Source: Martelella alba (GTDB taxonomy: Bacteria > Pseudomonadota > Gammaproteobacteria > Enterobacterales > Enterobacteriaceae). Taken from it: a stretch of DNA of 64,000 nt. The stretch covers positions 19,888 through 83,887 of the forward strand of contig NZ_SZPQ01000026.1 of NCBI RefSeq assembly GCF_005217455.1, given 5' to 3'. The notes beneath the pieces were generated by a model. The model was not told the origin of the DNA. It did no database searches and saw only the letters and a program-made list of their open reading frames with translations. The position numbers and the translations under genes were made by a program. This document shows positions 53,894-61,347 of this stretch, piece by piece. Positions within the stretch are counted from its first letter, which is position 1. The number at the start of each line of letters is the position of its first letter.

Positions 53894-54730
53894 TTAAGTT
53901 GGATATCGCCTGAGCAATAACTCCAGACGCCGACAGATATCAATATCCAACCTCGCCGGGCGGTCATAGGCATTACCGCCGGCCAGCTTATCCGCCACCA
54001 TCACATCATGCCGGTCCCCCATCAACCCGTTGATGGCGGCCAGAAATCGGGAAATTTGCCGGGCCTCGCGGTTGTCCGGATCAAGGGATCGCAACGTATC
54101 ATAGAAAGAAACCTGCTGGCCGATGATCTTCCGCGCGTCGTGAAACTGCTTTCCAGTAAGCTCGGGGTTAGCGATTAGCCTTTGCAGTAAACGCATTTGT
54201 TCCTGACGGTAGGCGATAAAACCGTTCTCGGTTTCCAGATGAATATGGCGCAGTGCATGGTGAACCAGCGACCAAATCGGATGACTGAGTAAAACCCGAA
54301 GAATATTACCGTAAAATCTCAAACGGCGTTTATTGCCATTACGATAAGCATCTTGAAAATGCCCGAGCACAACAGTCGTTCTGTGGAAAAGACGACCGGA
54401 ATGGTGTTTTTTGCCGTAAAGCCGCTGGGCAAAACGTAAATGTTTATACCGCGCGCGAATATATTTGTATCGCATGTGCGTGGTTGCGGGCAATGCCGGG
54501 TTTCTGAGAAAATCGTTTACCAGTTGTAATAGTTCCAGGCGGGAAACACCCTCCTCCCAAAACTGCAAACATAGCGCATAATTATCTTCGATGCTTCTCT
54601 GTGGGCAGCACAAATCGATATGTTGCGGCAGGCTGATATCTGCCTCAACACGGTCATCTTCTTCTACTGCGGTAAAGAGTAATCGTGTCGTTTCAGCCGG
54701 AAAAGTTTTCCAATTGTTGCCAGTTATCAT
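53894..54730 (-). CDS. CHAD-like helical protein, function unknown
   Basis: This is a 278-residue, mainly helical and basic protein. Several His/Arg-rich helices are regularly spaced (RYKYIRARYKHLRFAQRLYG, HHALRHIHLETENGF, FHDARKIIGQQVSFYDTLR). The last helices read ISRFLAAINGLMGDRHDVMV, which closely follows the pattern of CHAD domains (conserved histidine alpha-helical; polyphosphate- or phosphate-binding). Coverage is partial and I could not verify the whole domain. Its ATG overlaps the stop of the flippase gene by 4 bases, so the two are coupled. A phosphate-lipid-related role is inference. Confidence 0.6.
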   Translation of the reverse strand: MITGNNWKTFPAETTRLLFTAVEEDDRVEADISLPQHIDLCCPQRSIEDNYALCLQFWEEGVSRLELLQLVNDFLRNPALPATTHMRYKYIRARYKHLRFAQRLYGKKHHSGRLFHRTTVVLGHFQDAYRNGNKRRLRFYGNILRVLLSHPIWSLVHHALRHIHLETENGFIAYRQEQMRLLQRLIANPELTGKQFHDARKIIGQQVSFYDTLRSLDPDNREARQISRFLAAINGLMGDRHDVMVADKLAGGNAYDRPARLDIDICRRLELLLRRYPT

Positions 54731-56064
54731 TGATTACTCTCTCTGGGCACCTTAAACCCTAATAAACAGCGATTACGGTAAGCCCTTATTGTCGGTATGA
54801 AAGACGAAAGAACGTCTAAACATTGGCCGATTAAATACGCGAAAGCGGCGCCTTGCACACCAAAGACAGACGACATCAGGACCAAAAGCGCAATATATGA
54901 TGCCGAGGCAAACGTCTGGGCGATTAAAAAGGCCCGTTGTTTACCCGCCATAAACAGTAAAGACTCCTGAGGAAAGCCCAGCATGGAGACAATAATGGCC
55001 CCCAGCATGATTTCGATTAAATCATAAGCTTGTAAGTAGGCACTACCGAATACCAGCGAGATTAACGGTCTTCCAACAACGATGACGAGAAGGACCACGA
55101 CCACGCCAATGCCGCCGGCCAGCAATGCCGACCGAAGTCCCAGCAGCCAGGGTTTGGTCGTGCGGGGGTCCAATCGCATGACTTCAGGGTAGAAACTCTT
55201 CTCCAGCAGCTTGGCCGGCGTTCCCGTGGCATCAAAGAAGGTCATGGCGATTTTAAATAATCCGGCGGCGGCCGGCCCCAGGACAACACCGACCAAAACG
55301 GTGGTGCAAGAGTTACGCGCGGCCCAGATCGTGTGCGCAAAATTGGTTGTCCACACAAAATTCCAGGCGCCTTCGATACGGCGCGCCGTCTTGAATAAAC
55401 GCGGCTTGAGCGCGTTATGAATATCCCGGCGGCGCAACTCCCGTGCGGTGAACCACCAGAACAATGTTCCGCCAATCACGTTCGCGGCATACCAGGTTAT
55501 GATGAATCCCGGGAATCCAAAGTTAAAGTAATAAGATAGGACACTGCCGAATGCTTGCAGTAAAGGCTTGATGGCCTGTTGAACGGCAATCAAATCGAAG
55601 CGGTTAAACGCCCGTAACACCCCTGTCGGGGTGGACGAGGTCATGGAAGGAATCAACGTGCAATACAGAATGGCAAGCCAAAAACTTTGTGCATTCAGCC
55701 CCAGGGCGTGGGAAAGAAAAGGAAGCAGCAACATGCCACACAGTATGGCAACGGCCCCGCTCGCGATATCCAAACCGAATGAAAATGAAATCACGTCACG
55801 GAATCGCTGAAGGTTCTGATGTTCCAAGGCCGGCGTGCCGAATTGCACGACAAATTGCCATGTCTGGAACTTGATGAAATCACTGATTGCTTTGGTATAG
55901 GCTTGAATGACGACAAGCACGCCGAACATCTCGGGCGACATGCCTTTACCCGCGCAAGAAAGCGCAAGCAGCCCGAGTAAAGCGCTTGCCACGCTACCGG
56001 AGCCTAAATAGGCGGCGTTACGGAGAATGGAACGAAAAGCGCCATCGGAAAACCCATATTTCAT
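54727..56064 (-). CDS. Lipid/oligosaccharide flippase, MOP superfamily (Wzx/polysaccharide synthase type)
   Basis: This is a 445-residue membrane protein with 12 to 14 helices and the typical GSVASALLGLLALSCAGKGM start. GLFKIAMTFFDATGTPAKLLE marks the central PST-type segment. The MOP superfamily (MATE, Wzx, MurJ) flips lipid-linked or amphipathic molecules across the inner membrane. It lies after the P-loop kinase genes and before the CHAD-like gene, all on the minus strand. In this island it may flip a modified sphingolipid rather than an O-antigen unit; no other glycan assembly genes are near. Confidence 0.85.
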   Translation of the reverse strand: MKYGFSDGAFRSILRNAAYLGSGSVASALLGLLALSCAGKGMSPEMFGVLVVIQAYTKAISDFIKFQTWQFVVQFGTPALEHQNLQRFRDVISFSFGLDIASGAVAILCGMLLLPFLSHALGLNAQSFWLAILYCTLIPSMTSSTPTGVLRAFNRFDLIAVQQAIKPLLQAFGSVLSYYFNFGFPGFIITWYAANVIGGTLFWWFTARELRRRDIHNALKPRLFKTARRIEGAWNFVWTTNFAHTIWAARNSCTTVLVGVVLGPAAAGLFKIAMTFFDATGTPAKLLEKSFYPEVMRLDPRTTKPWLLGLRSALLAGGIGVVVVLLVIVVGRPLISLVFGSAYLQAYDLIEIMLGAIIVSMLGFPQESLLFMAGKQRAFLIAQTFASASYIALLVLMSSVFGVQGAAFAYLIGQCLDVLSSFIPTIRAYRNRCLLGFKVPRESNQ

Positions 56065-56088
56065 GGTAAAAACTCAACCCTGCTTGTT

Positions 56089-56131
56089 GGTTGCGCACGC
56101 AGCCCTCAAAGAGGCAACTTGAAGTGTGACA
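56089..56131 (+). repeat. Dispersed repeat, terminal fragment
   Basis: GCAGCCCTCAAAGAGGCAAC followed by TTGAAGTGTGACA matches the 3' end of the full elements. It lies between the flippase gene and the first kinase-like gene. Confidence 0.5.
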
Positions 56132-56150
56132 GGCCTATAACACCCCATCG

Positions 56151-56906
56151 CTACCCGGGGTGGACATTCGTCCGCTGAGCGGGCATGACCACGGAACAAA
56201 TGGCGCTGAGCGCGTTTTTTAAGACCTCATCATAGGGGGCTCTGGCATCAAGCTCAATAATTCTGGAACCGTTGTATTGTAAGCGGACCATGGCGGAAAT
56301 TTTGTCCTTCAGCTCGTCGTAACGATGATCGGGCTTACGTAAAAAAGCTGTCTCTACATCAATATCAAGACGAATAATAAGTTCAGGGCGATATACGGCC
56401 ATTCGTTGATACAAGCGGTGCTCACGCGCGGCCAAACGCCTCGTCAGCCAGCCCCTTGCCCGTTCGACGCCAATACCAGGCCCGTCATAATAAAAACCCG
56501 AAATCTCCGCCTGCGGATAGCGATCGCTAATGACCAGCACGCCGCGTCGCGCCAGGCGACGGGCTTTGCGTAAATTAGCCACACGCCACAACGAAAAGCC
56601 ATACATAATCAGCGCCGCCCAAAGGGGTGGCGATTGACTCGTCATGCGTTGAGTCTTATCGGATTTGGCCGCCAAACGTCGTTCCAGCCATATGCCAATT
56701 AACGGCAAACGTTTAATCTTGTCGCCATCTTCCCCGGAAATGAGCCCTAAATAACGTCTTTCCGTCGCCCGGTATTTTTGCAAATTTTTAACCAAGTCAG
56801 CGGTAAGCGTGGATTTACCGGTGCCGTCACTCCCCACAACCGCGATAAGGCCGGCGACGCAGGCAGAAGATCGATCATGTTCTGTAGTTAATTTATTTTT
56901 TTGCAT
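56151..56906 (-). CDS. Thymidylate kinase-like P-loop protein, paralogue 1
   Basis: This is a 251-residue P-loop kinase fold. Walker A is VVGSDGTGKST near residue 25. LVISDRYPQAEISGFYYDGP near residue 126 corresponds to the DRY motif of thymidylate kinase, and IIRLDIDVETAFLRKPDHRY near residue 182 supplies the lid Arg. It is about 40 residues longer than housekeeping Tmk, and the substrate segment differs, so dTMP is unlikely. Two paralogues flank it (56937-57662 and 58014-58748), about one third to one half identical by eye. I infer an island-specific kinase for a lipid or sugar head group. The ATG has only a weak ribosome binding site. Confidence 0.8.
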   Translation of the reverse strand: MQKNKLTTEHDRSSACVAGLIAVVGSDGTGKSTLTADLVKNLQKYRATERRYLGLISGEDGDKIKRLPLIGIWLERRLAAKSDKTQRMTSQSPPLWAALIMYGFSLWRVANLRKARRLARRGVLVISDRYPQAEISGFYYDGPGIGVERARGWLTRRLAAREHRLYQRMAVYRPELIIRLDIDVETAFLRKPDHRYDELKDKISAMVRLQYNGSRIIELDARAPYDEVLKNALSAICSVVMPAQRTNVHPG

Positions 56907-56936
56907 TCGCCACAATATAAACCGATAAACAAAGGA

Positions 56937-57662
56937 CTACGTTTCTGATGTCATCAGCGAGGTCTGAATCGCTCGAAGTGATTTATCAAGAATTTTGCTC
57001 GCCGGCTCCCGGCCATCTAAATCGAGTATCTTCGCGCCGTTAAAAGTCAGATACGGAATAACGGCAATCTTTTCACGCAAAGCGGACAACGCGTGATCGG
57101 GCTTACGCGAGTACGCCGTTTGTTCATCGACAGCGAGACGAATCAACAGCAACGGCGGATAAGACGCCATCCACTGATAAAGTGCCTTCTCACGTTTCCG
57201 CAACCATCGTACCCAGCGATTACCGCCGACGGTTTTTGCCAACTGCGGCCCATCGAAACGAAAACCCGCCACTTCCGCTTGAGGATAACGATCGGTAACC
57301 AGCAATTGACCCCGACGGCTTTTCACCAGCATTCGGCGAAACTTATAAACCCGCCAATAAGACAGTAAAAAGATTACGAGCGTCGTTATATTGTCCGGCG
57401 GCATTGAAGGATGCGCATGCACATGTTCGGACTTGGCCAGCAAATAACGACCAAAAGGCGCGCCAATAATGGGCAGACCCCGTAACCCTCTCCCTATGCG
57501 TCCCGAAGACTGGCCGAGATAAAACAGCTTAGTCGGTTCTCGTGCGGACAGACACTCAACCAGGCTGGCGGCCAGGGTTGATTTTCCCGCACCATCACAG
57601 CCTGTTATTGCAATTACCCGCACAGGAGGATGATGAGATAGGGATCTTATGCGTTGGCTCAT
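56937..57662 (-). CDS. Thymidylate kinase-like P-loop protein, paralogue 2
   Basis: This is a 241-residue paralogue of the neighbouring gene. It has Walker A ITGCDGAGKST near residue 20, LLVTDRYPQAEVAGFRFDGP near residue 122 and LIRLAVDEQTAYSRKPDH near residue 178, with a conserved C-terminal KILDLDGREPASKILDKSL. The spacing of all motifs matches paralogue 1. It is the first gene of the minus-strand run kinase 2, kinase 1, flippase, CHAD-like. The substrate is unknown; see paralogue 1. Confidence 0.8.
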   Translation of the reverse strand: MSQRIRSLSHHPPVRVIAITGCDGAGKSTLAASLVECLSAREPTKLFYLGQSSGRIGRGLRGLPIIGAPFGRYLLAKSEHVHAHPSMPPDNITTLVIFLLSYWRVYKFRRMLVKSRRGQLLVTDRYPQAEVAGFRFDGPQLAKTVGGNRWVRWLRKREKALYQWMASYPPLLLIRLAVDEQTAYSRKPDHALSALREKIAVIPYLTFNGAKILDLDGREPASKILDKSLRAIQTSLMTSET

Positions 57663-58013
57663 AATAATCGATCCATTGTAAAAAAACTATTGTATTCTAA
57701 TCCATCTTAGGTTCAAGATATTTATTATCCGCCACAAAGATAATAATAGGCTGCGTTGAATATTTTGAACGTGTATTTTTTATGCTTGTCTTGTTCTTTT
57801 GTGCGGATCGTTGACAAGATTTTTATTTTCGCCTTTTATGTTAATAAACCATGGTGGCAGCCGGGGTTATGGAACGACTATTTTACTCAATACTTAATAT
57901 TTTGTGCTTAATCGTATCCTAATAGAAAATTCGTTTTCGCTAATATGAGAACGACACTCAGCGATTTCACACTTGAAGGGGTATATCTTTCAAATATCTA
58001 AGAAGAGAATCTC
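57663..58013. other. AT-rich divergent promoter region between kinase-like paralogues
   Basis: This 351-base spacer separates two divergent paralogues and contains no gene. TTGACA at 57811-57816 with TTTTAT 17 bases on (57834-57839) is a possible sigma70 promoter for the plus-strand paralogue. It would leave a leader of about 160 bases. Confidence 0.4.
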
Positions 58014-58748
58014 ATGATGAGTACAAAAATACCGCCGCTCATTGCGGTTATTGGCAGTGACGGCTCTGGTAAGTCAACTGTCTGTGAAAATCTGATCGTC
58101 GATGTGAAAAAATATGGTCCGGCAGTCAGGGTGCATCTGGGGAAGCAGGCGGGCAATGTCGGGCGCGCCGTATCACGGCTCCCGCTTATGGGCAATGTTT
58201 TTGGCAAGGCCATCGATCGTAATACACAAAAGGTCAAATCCGCGAAATCCCGCCTTGGTTTGCTGCCGGCGTTGGTGATCATCACTTTCGTTTTGCGTCG
58301 GCTGCGGCGTTTTCATCGTATGCTGGCCTTCCGCCGAAAAGGTTTCATCGTTTTAACCGACCGTTTCCCACAGGCGCAAATCCCCGGCGCATACGATGGC
58401 ACGGCATTCCCTGCCAACGCCAAAGGAAACTTCCTTGTCCTATGGCTGGCCCATCGCGAGCGCGCCGCTTTCCAATGGATGGCCGGGCATAAGCCGGATT
58501 TGGTTATAAAGTTACATGTTGATGTGGATGTCGCCTGCGCGCGCAAGCCCGATCACCGCAAAGCTTCGTTGGAAAAAAAGATTGCGATAACACCGCTGCT
58601 GACGTTTGGCGGCGCGGAGATCGTGGATATCGACGCCAATAAACCCATTGATGAAGTGCTTTGCGCCGCAAAGGAGGCCGTAGCGAAATTCATGGCAACC
58701 CATGGATATCGTTACGTTGTCGAGAGTGAGTCGGTGGTGAACTCCTAA
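58014..58748 (+). CDS. Thymidylate kinase-like P-loop protein, paralogue 3
   Basis: This is a 244-residue paralogue on the opposite strand. It has Walker [13 protein letters not shown] near residue 15, [20 protein letters not shown] near residue 116 and [17 protein letters not shown] near residue 172. The DRY motif reads DRF. AAGAGA precedes the ATG. It lies between the other two kinases and the sphingolipid operon, so all three probably act on related substrates made there. Divergence between the copies suggests sequential or alternative phosphorylations rather than redundancy. Confidence 0.8.
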   Translation: MMSTKIPPLIAVIGSDGSGKSTVCENLIVDVKKYGPAVRVHLGKQAGNVGRAVSRLPLMGNVFGKAIDRNTQKVKSAKSRLGLLPALVIITFVLRRLRRFHRMLAFRRKGFIVLTDRFPQAQIPGAYDGTAFPANAKGNFLVLWLAHRERAAFQWMAGHKPDLVIKLHVDVDVACARKPDHRKASLEKKIAITPLLTFGGAEIVDIDANKPIDEVLCAAKEAVAKFMATHGYRYVVESESVVNS

Positions 58749-58831
58749 CCGGACATAGCTGTTTCGTTAAAGATTCAGTAACGCATCATACCCGTGCCGA
58801 GAGCGCTTTTCGGCACATTATACATCCTACC

Positions 58832-58909
58832 GCACGTTGCCGCTTGGTCGGCCGCGCTTGCTCACCCCAGTCACAGCGTTAGCTGGGCTGCTACCCGCGG
58901 CCAGCCGAG
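58832..58909 (-). repeat. Dispersed repeat, degenerate copy
   Basis: GCACGTTGCCGCTTGGTCGG followed by CTCACCCCAGTCACAGCG resembles the middle of the inverse element. It fills most of the gap between kinase paralogue 3 and the convergent palmitoyltransferase gene. Confidence 0.5.
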
Positions 58910-58981
58910 TGTGGACAACAGGCCAAGAAAGACCGCCCATGAACGCGGCCCACGTTTCCCTTCTGGGCCGTATGAAAAGCG

Positions 58982-60154
58982 TTACTTCTTGAGCACCGCA
59001 AAAGCATGAATGATCGCATCGATATCGTCCTCTGTGTGCGCGGCATTGACGCTGCAACGCAGAAGCGTCATGCCTGACGGCGCTGCCGGCGGTAACACCA
59101 GATTGACATACACACCGTTTGCTATCAGATCGCGCCAGAAACGAAGACCGTCCTCCTTCGCGCCAATCATGACCGGAACCACCGGGCTGATGTGAGGACC
59201 CAGCTCGTAGCCCAGCTTGGCCAGTCCGTGATAGAGTCGATGGGCATTTTTCCAGAGCTTCTCCCGCAACTCGGGATGATGGGCGATTTTCCGTAAGGAT
59301 GAACGCACCGAGGCGATGCATGATGGCGATGGCGAAGCGGTAAAAATGTAGGGGCGGCTGCTGTAACGCAGCACCTCCATGGCTTTGCCGCCGATGGCGA
59401 ATCCGCCAATGGAGGCCAGGCTCTTACTGAACGTGCCCAATACGATATCAACGTCTTGCTCGACGCCCAACGCTTCAGCGAGGCCCCGGCCGTGGTCGCC
59501 CATAACGCCGAAAGCGTGTGCCTCATCCACGAGCAGATACCCGCCAAACCGCCGTTTAATGTCGACGATGTCAACCAGGGGAGCGACATCGCCCAGCATG
59601 CTGTATAGGCCTTCGACGATAATGATGGCGTCTCGGGCCCGCTCGCCCAGGCGCGCCATACGGCGCTCCAGATCGTTGGCGTCGTTGTGACGGAAACGGA
59701 TAACATCCGCGCCGCCAAGGGCACAGGCATCGTAAATGCTTGCATGGCTATCCGCGTCTAACAACACCACCGAACCGGGGCCCGCCAGCGTGCTGATCAC
59801 GCCCAGATTCGCGGTATATCCCGTGGAAAAGACGATAGCGGTCGGTTTATTAAAAAATTCCGCCAGCTCCTGCTCTAAAGCCAGGTGGGCGCGGTAACTG
59901 CCATTGGCCATGCGGGAACCCGTCGTGCCGGTGCCCTGTGCGGCCAATGCGGCCTGACCCGCGGCGATAGCCTGTGTATCGAAGGTCAGGCCAAGGTAGT
60001 TATTTGTCCCGGCGAGCACAATTTCCCGATTGCCGATACGGCCCGCGGTTGAGGAATACACCTCGTCAATGCAGACGCCGAATGGATTCAGGCCCGTTGC
60101 CTGAAATTGCTGACGCTCGTTGGCAAGCCGTGTGAATTTATCATAAAGACCCAT
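58982..60154 (-). CDS. spt: Serine palmitoyltransferase (sphingolipid synthesis, PLP-dependent)
   Basis: This is a 390-residue alpha-oxoamine synthase. The N terminus (MGLYDKF, then ATGLNPFGVCIDEV) and the stretches TNNYLGLTFD and GTGTTGSRMANGSY match, from memory, the bacterial Spt of Caulobacter and Sphingomonas better than BioF, Kbl or HemA. The PLP lysine is in GTFSKSLASIGGF (K244), with DEAHAFGV upstream. It condenses serine with a fatty acyl thioester to 3-ketosphinganine. GGAG precedes ATG 60154, which lies 14 bases inside the end of the acyl-carrier-protein gene. That dedicated carrier may present the acyl group directly. Confidence 0.87.
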   Translation of the reverse strand: MGLYDKFTRLANERQQFQATGLNPFGVCIDEVYSSTAGRIGNREIVLAGTNNYLGLTFDTQAIAAGQAALAAQGTGTTGSRMANGSYRAHLALEQELAEFFNKPTAIVFSTGYTANLGVISTLAGPGSVVLLDADSHASIYDACALGGADVIRFRHNDANDLERRMARLGERARDAIIIVEGLYSMLGDVAPLVDIVDIKRRFGGYLLVDEAHAFGVMGDHGRGLAEALGVEQDVDIVLGTFSKSLASIGGFAIGGKAMEVLRYSSRPYIFTASPSPSCIASVRSSLRKIAHHPELREKLWKNAHRLYHGLAKLGYELGPHISPVVPVMIGAKEDGLRFWRDLIANGVYVNLVLPPAAPSGMTLLRCSVNAAHTEDDIDAIIHAFAVLKK

Positions 60155-60401
60155 GGCTATTCTCCAGGTGGGGAAGTAGCGCGTCGAGCAACTGCTCTGG
60201 CGTTCTGACATCGAGTAATATATTGATGGGAATGGAAATATCCAGCTTGTCCTCTAACATCATCAACAGGCTTAATACTCTGATGGACTCCAGTCCAAGA
60301 TCATTGACGAGATCACTATCAGGTTTTATTTCTAATTCGCCTTCGACGATATCCTGTAAGCAGGCAAGAATATCATCCATCACCGTATCGCGATTTAGCA
60401 T
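60141..60401 (-). CDS. Dedicated acyl carrier protein
   Basis: This is an 86-residue acidic four-helix carrier. The phosphopantetheine serine is S39 in DLGLESIRVLSLLM, where the usual DSL is ESI. Its position between the reductase gene and spt, with a 14-base overlap into spt, repeats the arrangement of the Spt-linked carrier in Caulobacter. It probably receives the fatty acyl group from the upstream AMP ligase and delivers it to Spt. It is not the housekeeping AcpP, whose genome context and sequence differ. Confidence 0.85.
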   Translation of the reverse strand: MLNRDTVMDDILACLQDIVEGELEIKPDSDLVNDLGLESIRVLSLLMMLEDKLDISIPINILLDVRTPEQLLDALLPHLENSHGSL

Positions 60402-60432
60402 AAGTACGTTGGCAAACCTCTACTCAAGACAA

Positions 60433-61347
60433 TTAAAATAAACCCTCGCGCAGCGCGCGCTCCAAACTCACTTTGGGAAACCAATGGATGTTTTCGGACA
60501 GGCTTCGATTGCTGGCGGACCAGTCCTGATGTGTTAACTCACCTATTTTGCTGTGCGTCAGCATCGGTTCCGTTTTGGCCAAACGGTTCCACAGAATACT
60601 GATATCCGCCATGACATTAAGGAGCCGCGGGGAAATTCCCACTAAATGCACGGGACCCCGGCGTACCGACGCGCCAATTTCCTGTAAACGCCGCCAGTCG
60701 TAACCCCCGCTGACGCCGTCGCAAAGCTCATAGATACCCGACCGCGGATTCTCGGCCGATAACCATTGATTGACCGCGTCCGCCAAATCGCTCACATGGA
60801 GAAAAGACAGTTTCGCCTCCGGCGACCCCAGCCGGGGGAGAATACCGCGTAACATTCCGTTAAATAGCGGTTTCAGCTCTTTATCACCCGGTCCATAAAC
60901 CGCGGTTGGACGGAAGATCCCCAGAGAAAACTCTCCGGACAGCGCGATTAATTGCTGTTCGGCGACATATTTTGAATTCGCGTACCAGGACAGTTCAGGG
61001 TGGCGGGCGGCAAGAGAAGACAGATACAAGAAACGTTTACACCCACCGGTTTGTCTGGTTACCTGCATCAAGCGCAGGCTGCCGTTAACATTACATTGGG
61101 TAAACGTTTCTTCCGAATGCCCGCGAACCTGGCCCGCGCAATGAACGACGAATTCCGCGCCGCGCACCAACTCGGCGAGCGAGTTCCGATCTTCCAGCTC
61201 GCCGGGAATCCAAATCAAGCGATCGGTTGAGGTTTCCCTCGCGCGCCGGGTGAGGGCGCGCACGGTAAAACCATGGGAAAGCAGATTCTGAACGATGTGC
61301 CGGCCAATAAAACCGGTTGCGCCAGTCACTGCCACCGTTCCTGTCAT
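60433..61347 (-). CDS. NAD(P)-dependent epimerase/dehydratase-family protein, ceramide reductase (CerR)-like
   Basis: This 304-residue extended SDR starts at MTGTVAVTGATGFIGRHIV, with TGATGFIG as the cofactor motif. The catalytic Tyr/Lys pair is YANSKYVAEQQL near residue 144, with Ser in YLSSLAARHPE. Between FAAL and ACP/spt it matches the place of CerR, which reduces the 3-keto group of ketosphinganine or ketoceramide. ATG 61347 overlaps the ligase stop by 4 bases (ATGA), so translation is coupled. Other SDR roles cannot be excluded from sequence alone. Confidence 0.8.
   Translation of the reverse strand: MTGTVAVTGATGFIGRHIVQNLLSHGFTVRALTRRARETSTDRLIWIPGELEDRNSLAELVRGAEFVVHCAGQVRGHSEETFTQCNVNGSLRLMQVTRQTGGCKRFLYLSSLAARHPELSWYANSKYVAEQQLIALSGEFSLGIFRPTAVYGPGDKELKPLFNGMLRGILPRLGSPEAKLSFLHVSDLADAVNQWLSAENPRSGIYELCDGVSGGYDWRRLQEIGASVRRGPVHLVGISPRLLNVMADISILWNRLAKTEPMLTHSKIGELTHQDWSASNRSLSENIHWFPKVSLERALREGLF

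Noticed and set aside
58982..60154. Reading the PLP enzyme as BioF, Kbl or HemA
   Set aside because: Those families lack TNNYLGLTFD with TTGSRMANGSY in this form, and the ACP and AMP-ligase neighbours do not fit biotin, threonine or heme pathways. A CqsA-like autoinducer or pyrrole synthase remains a minor alternative.
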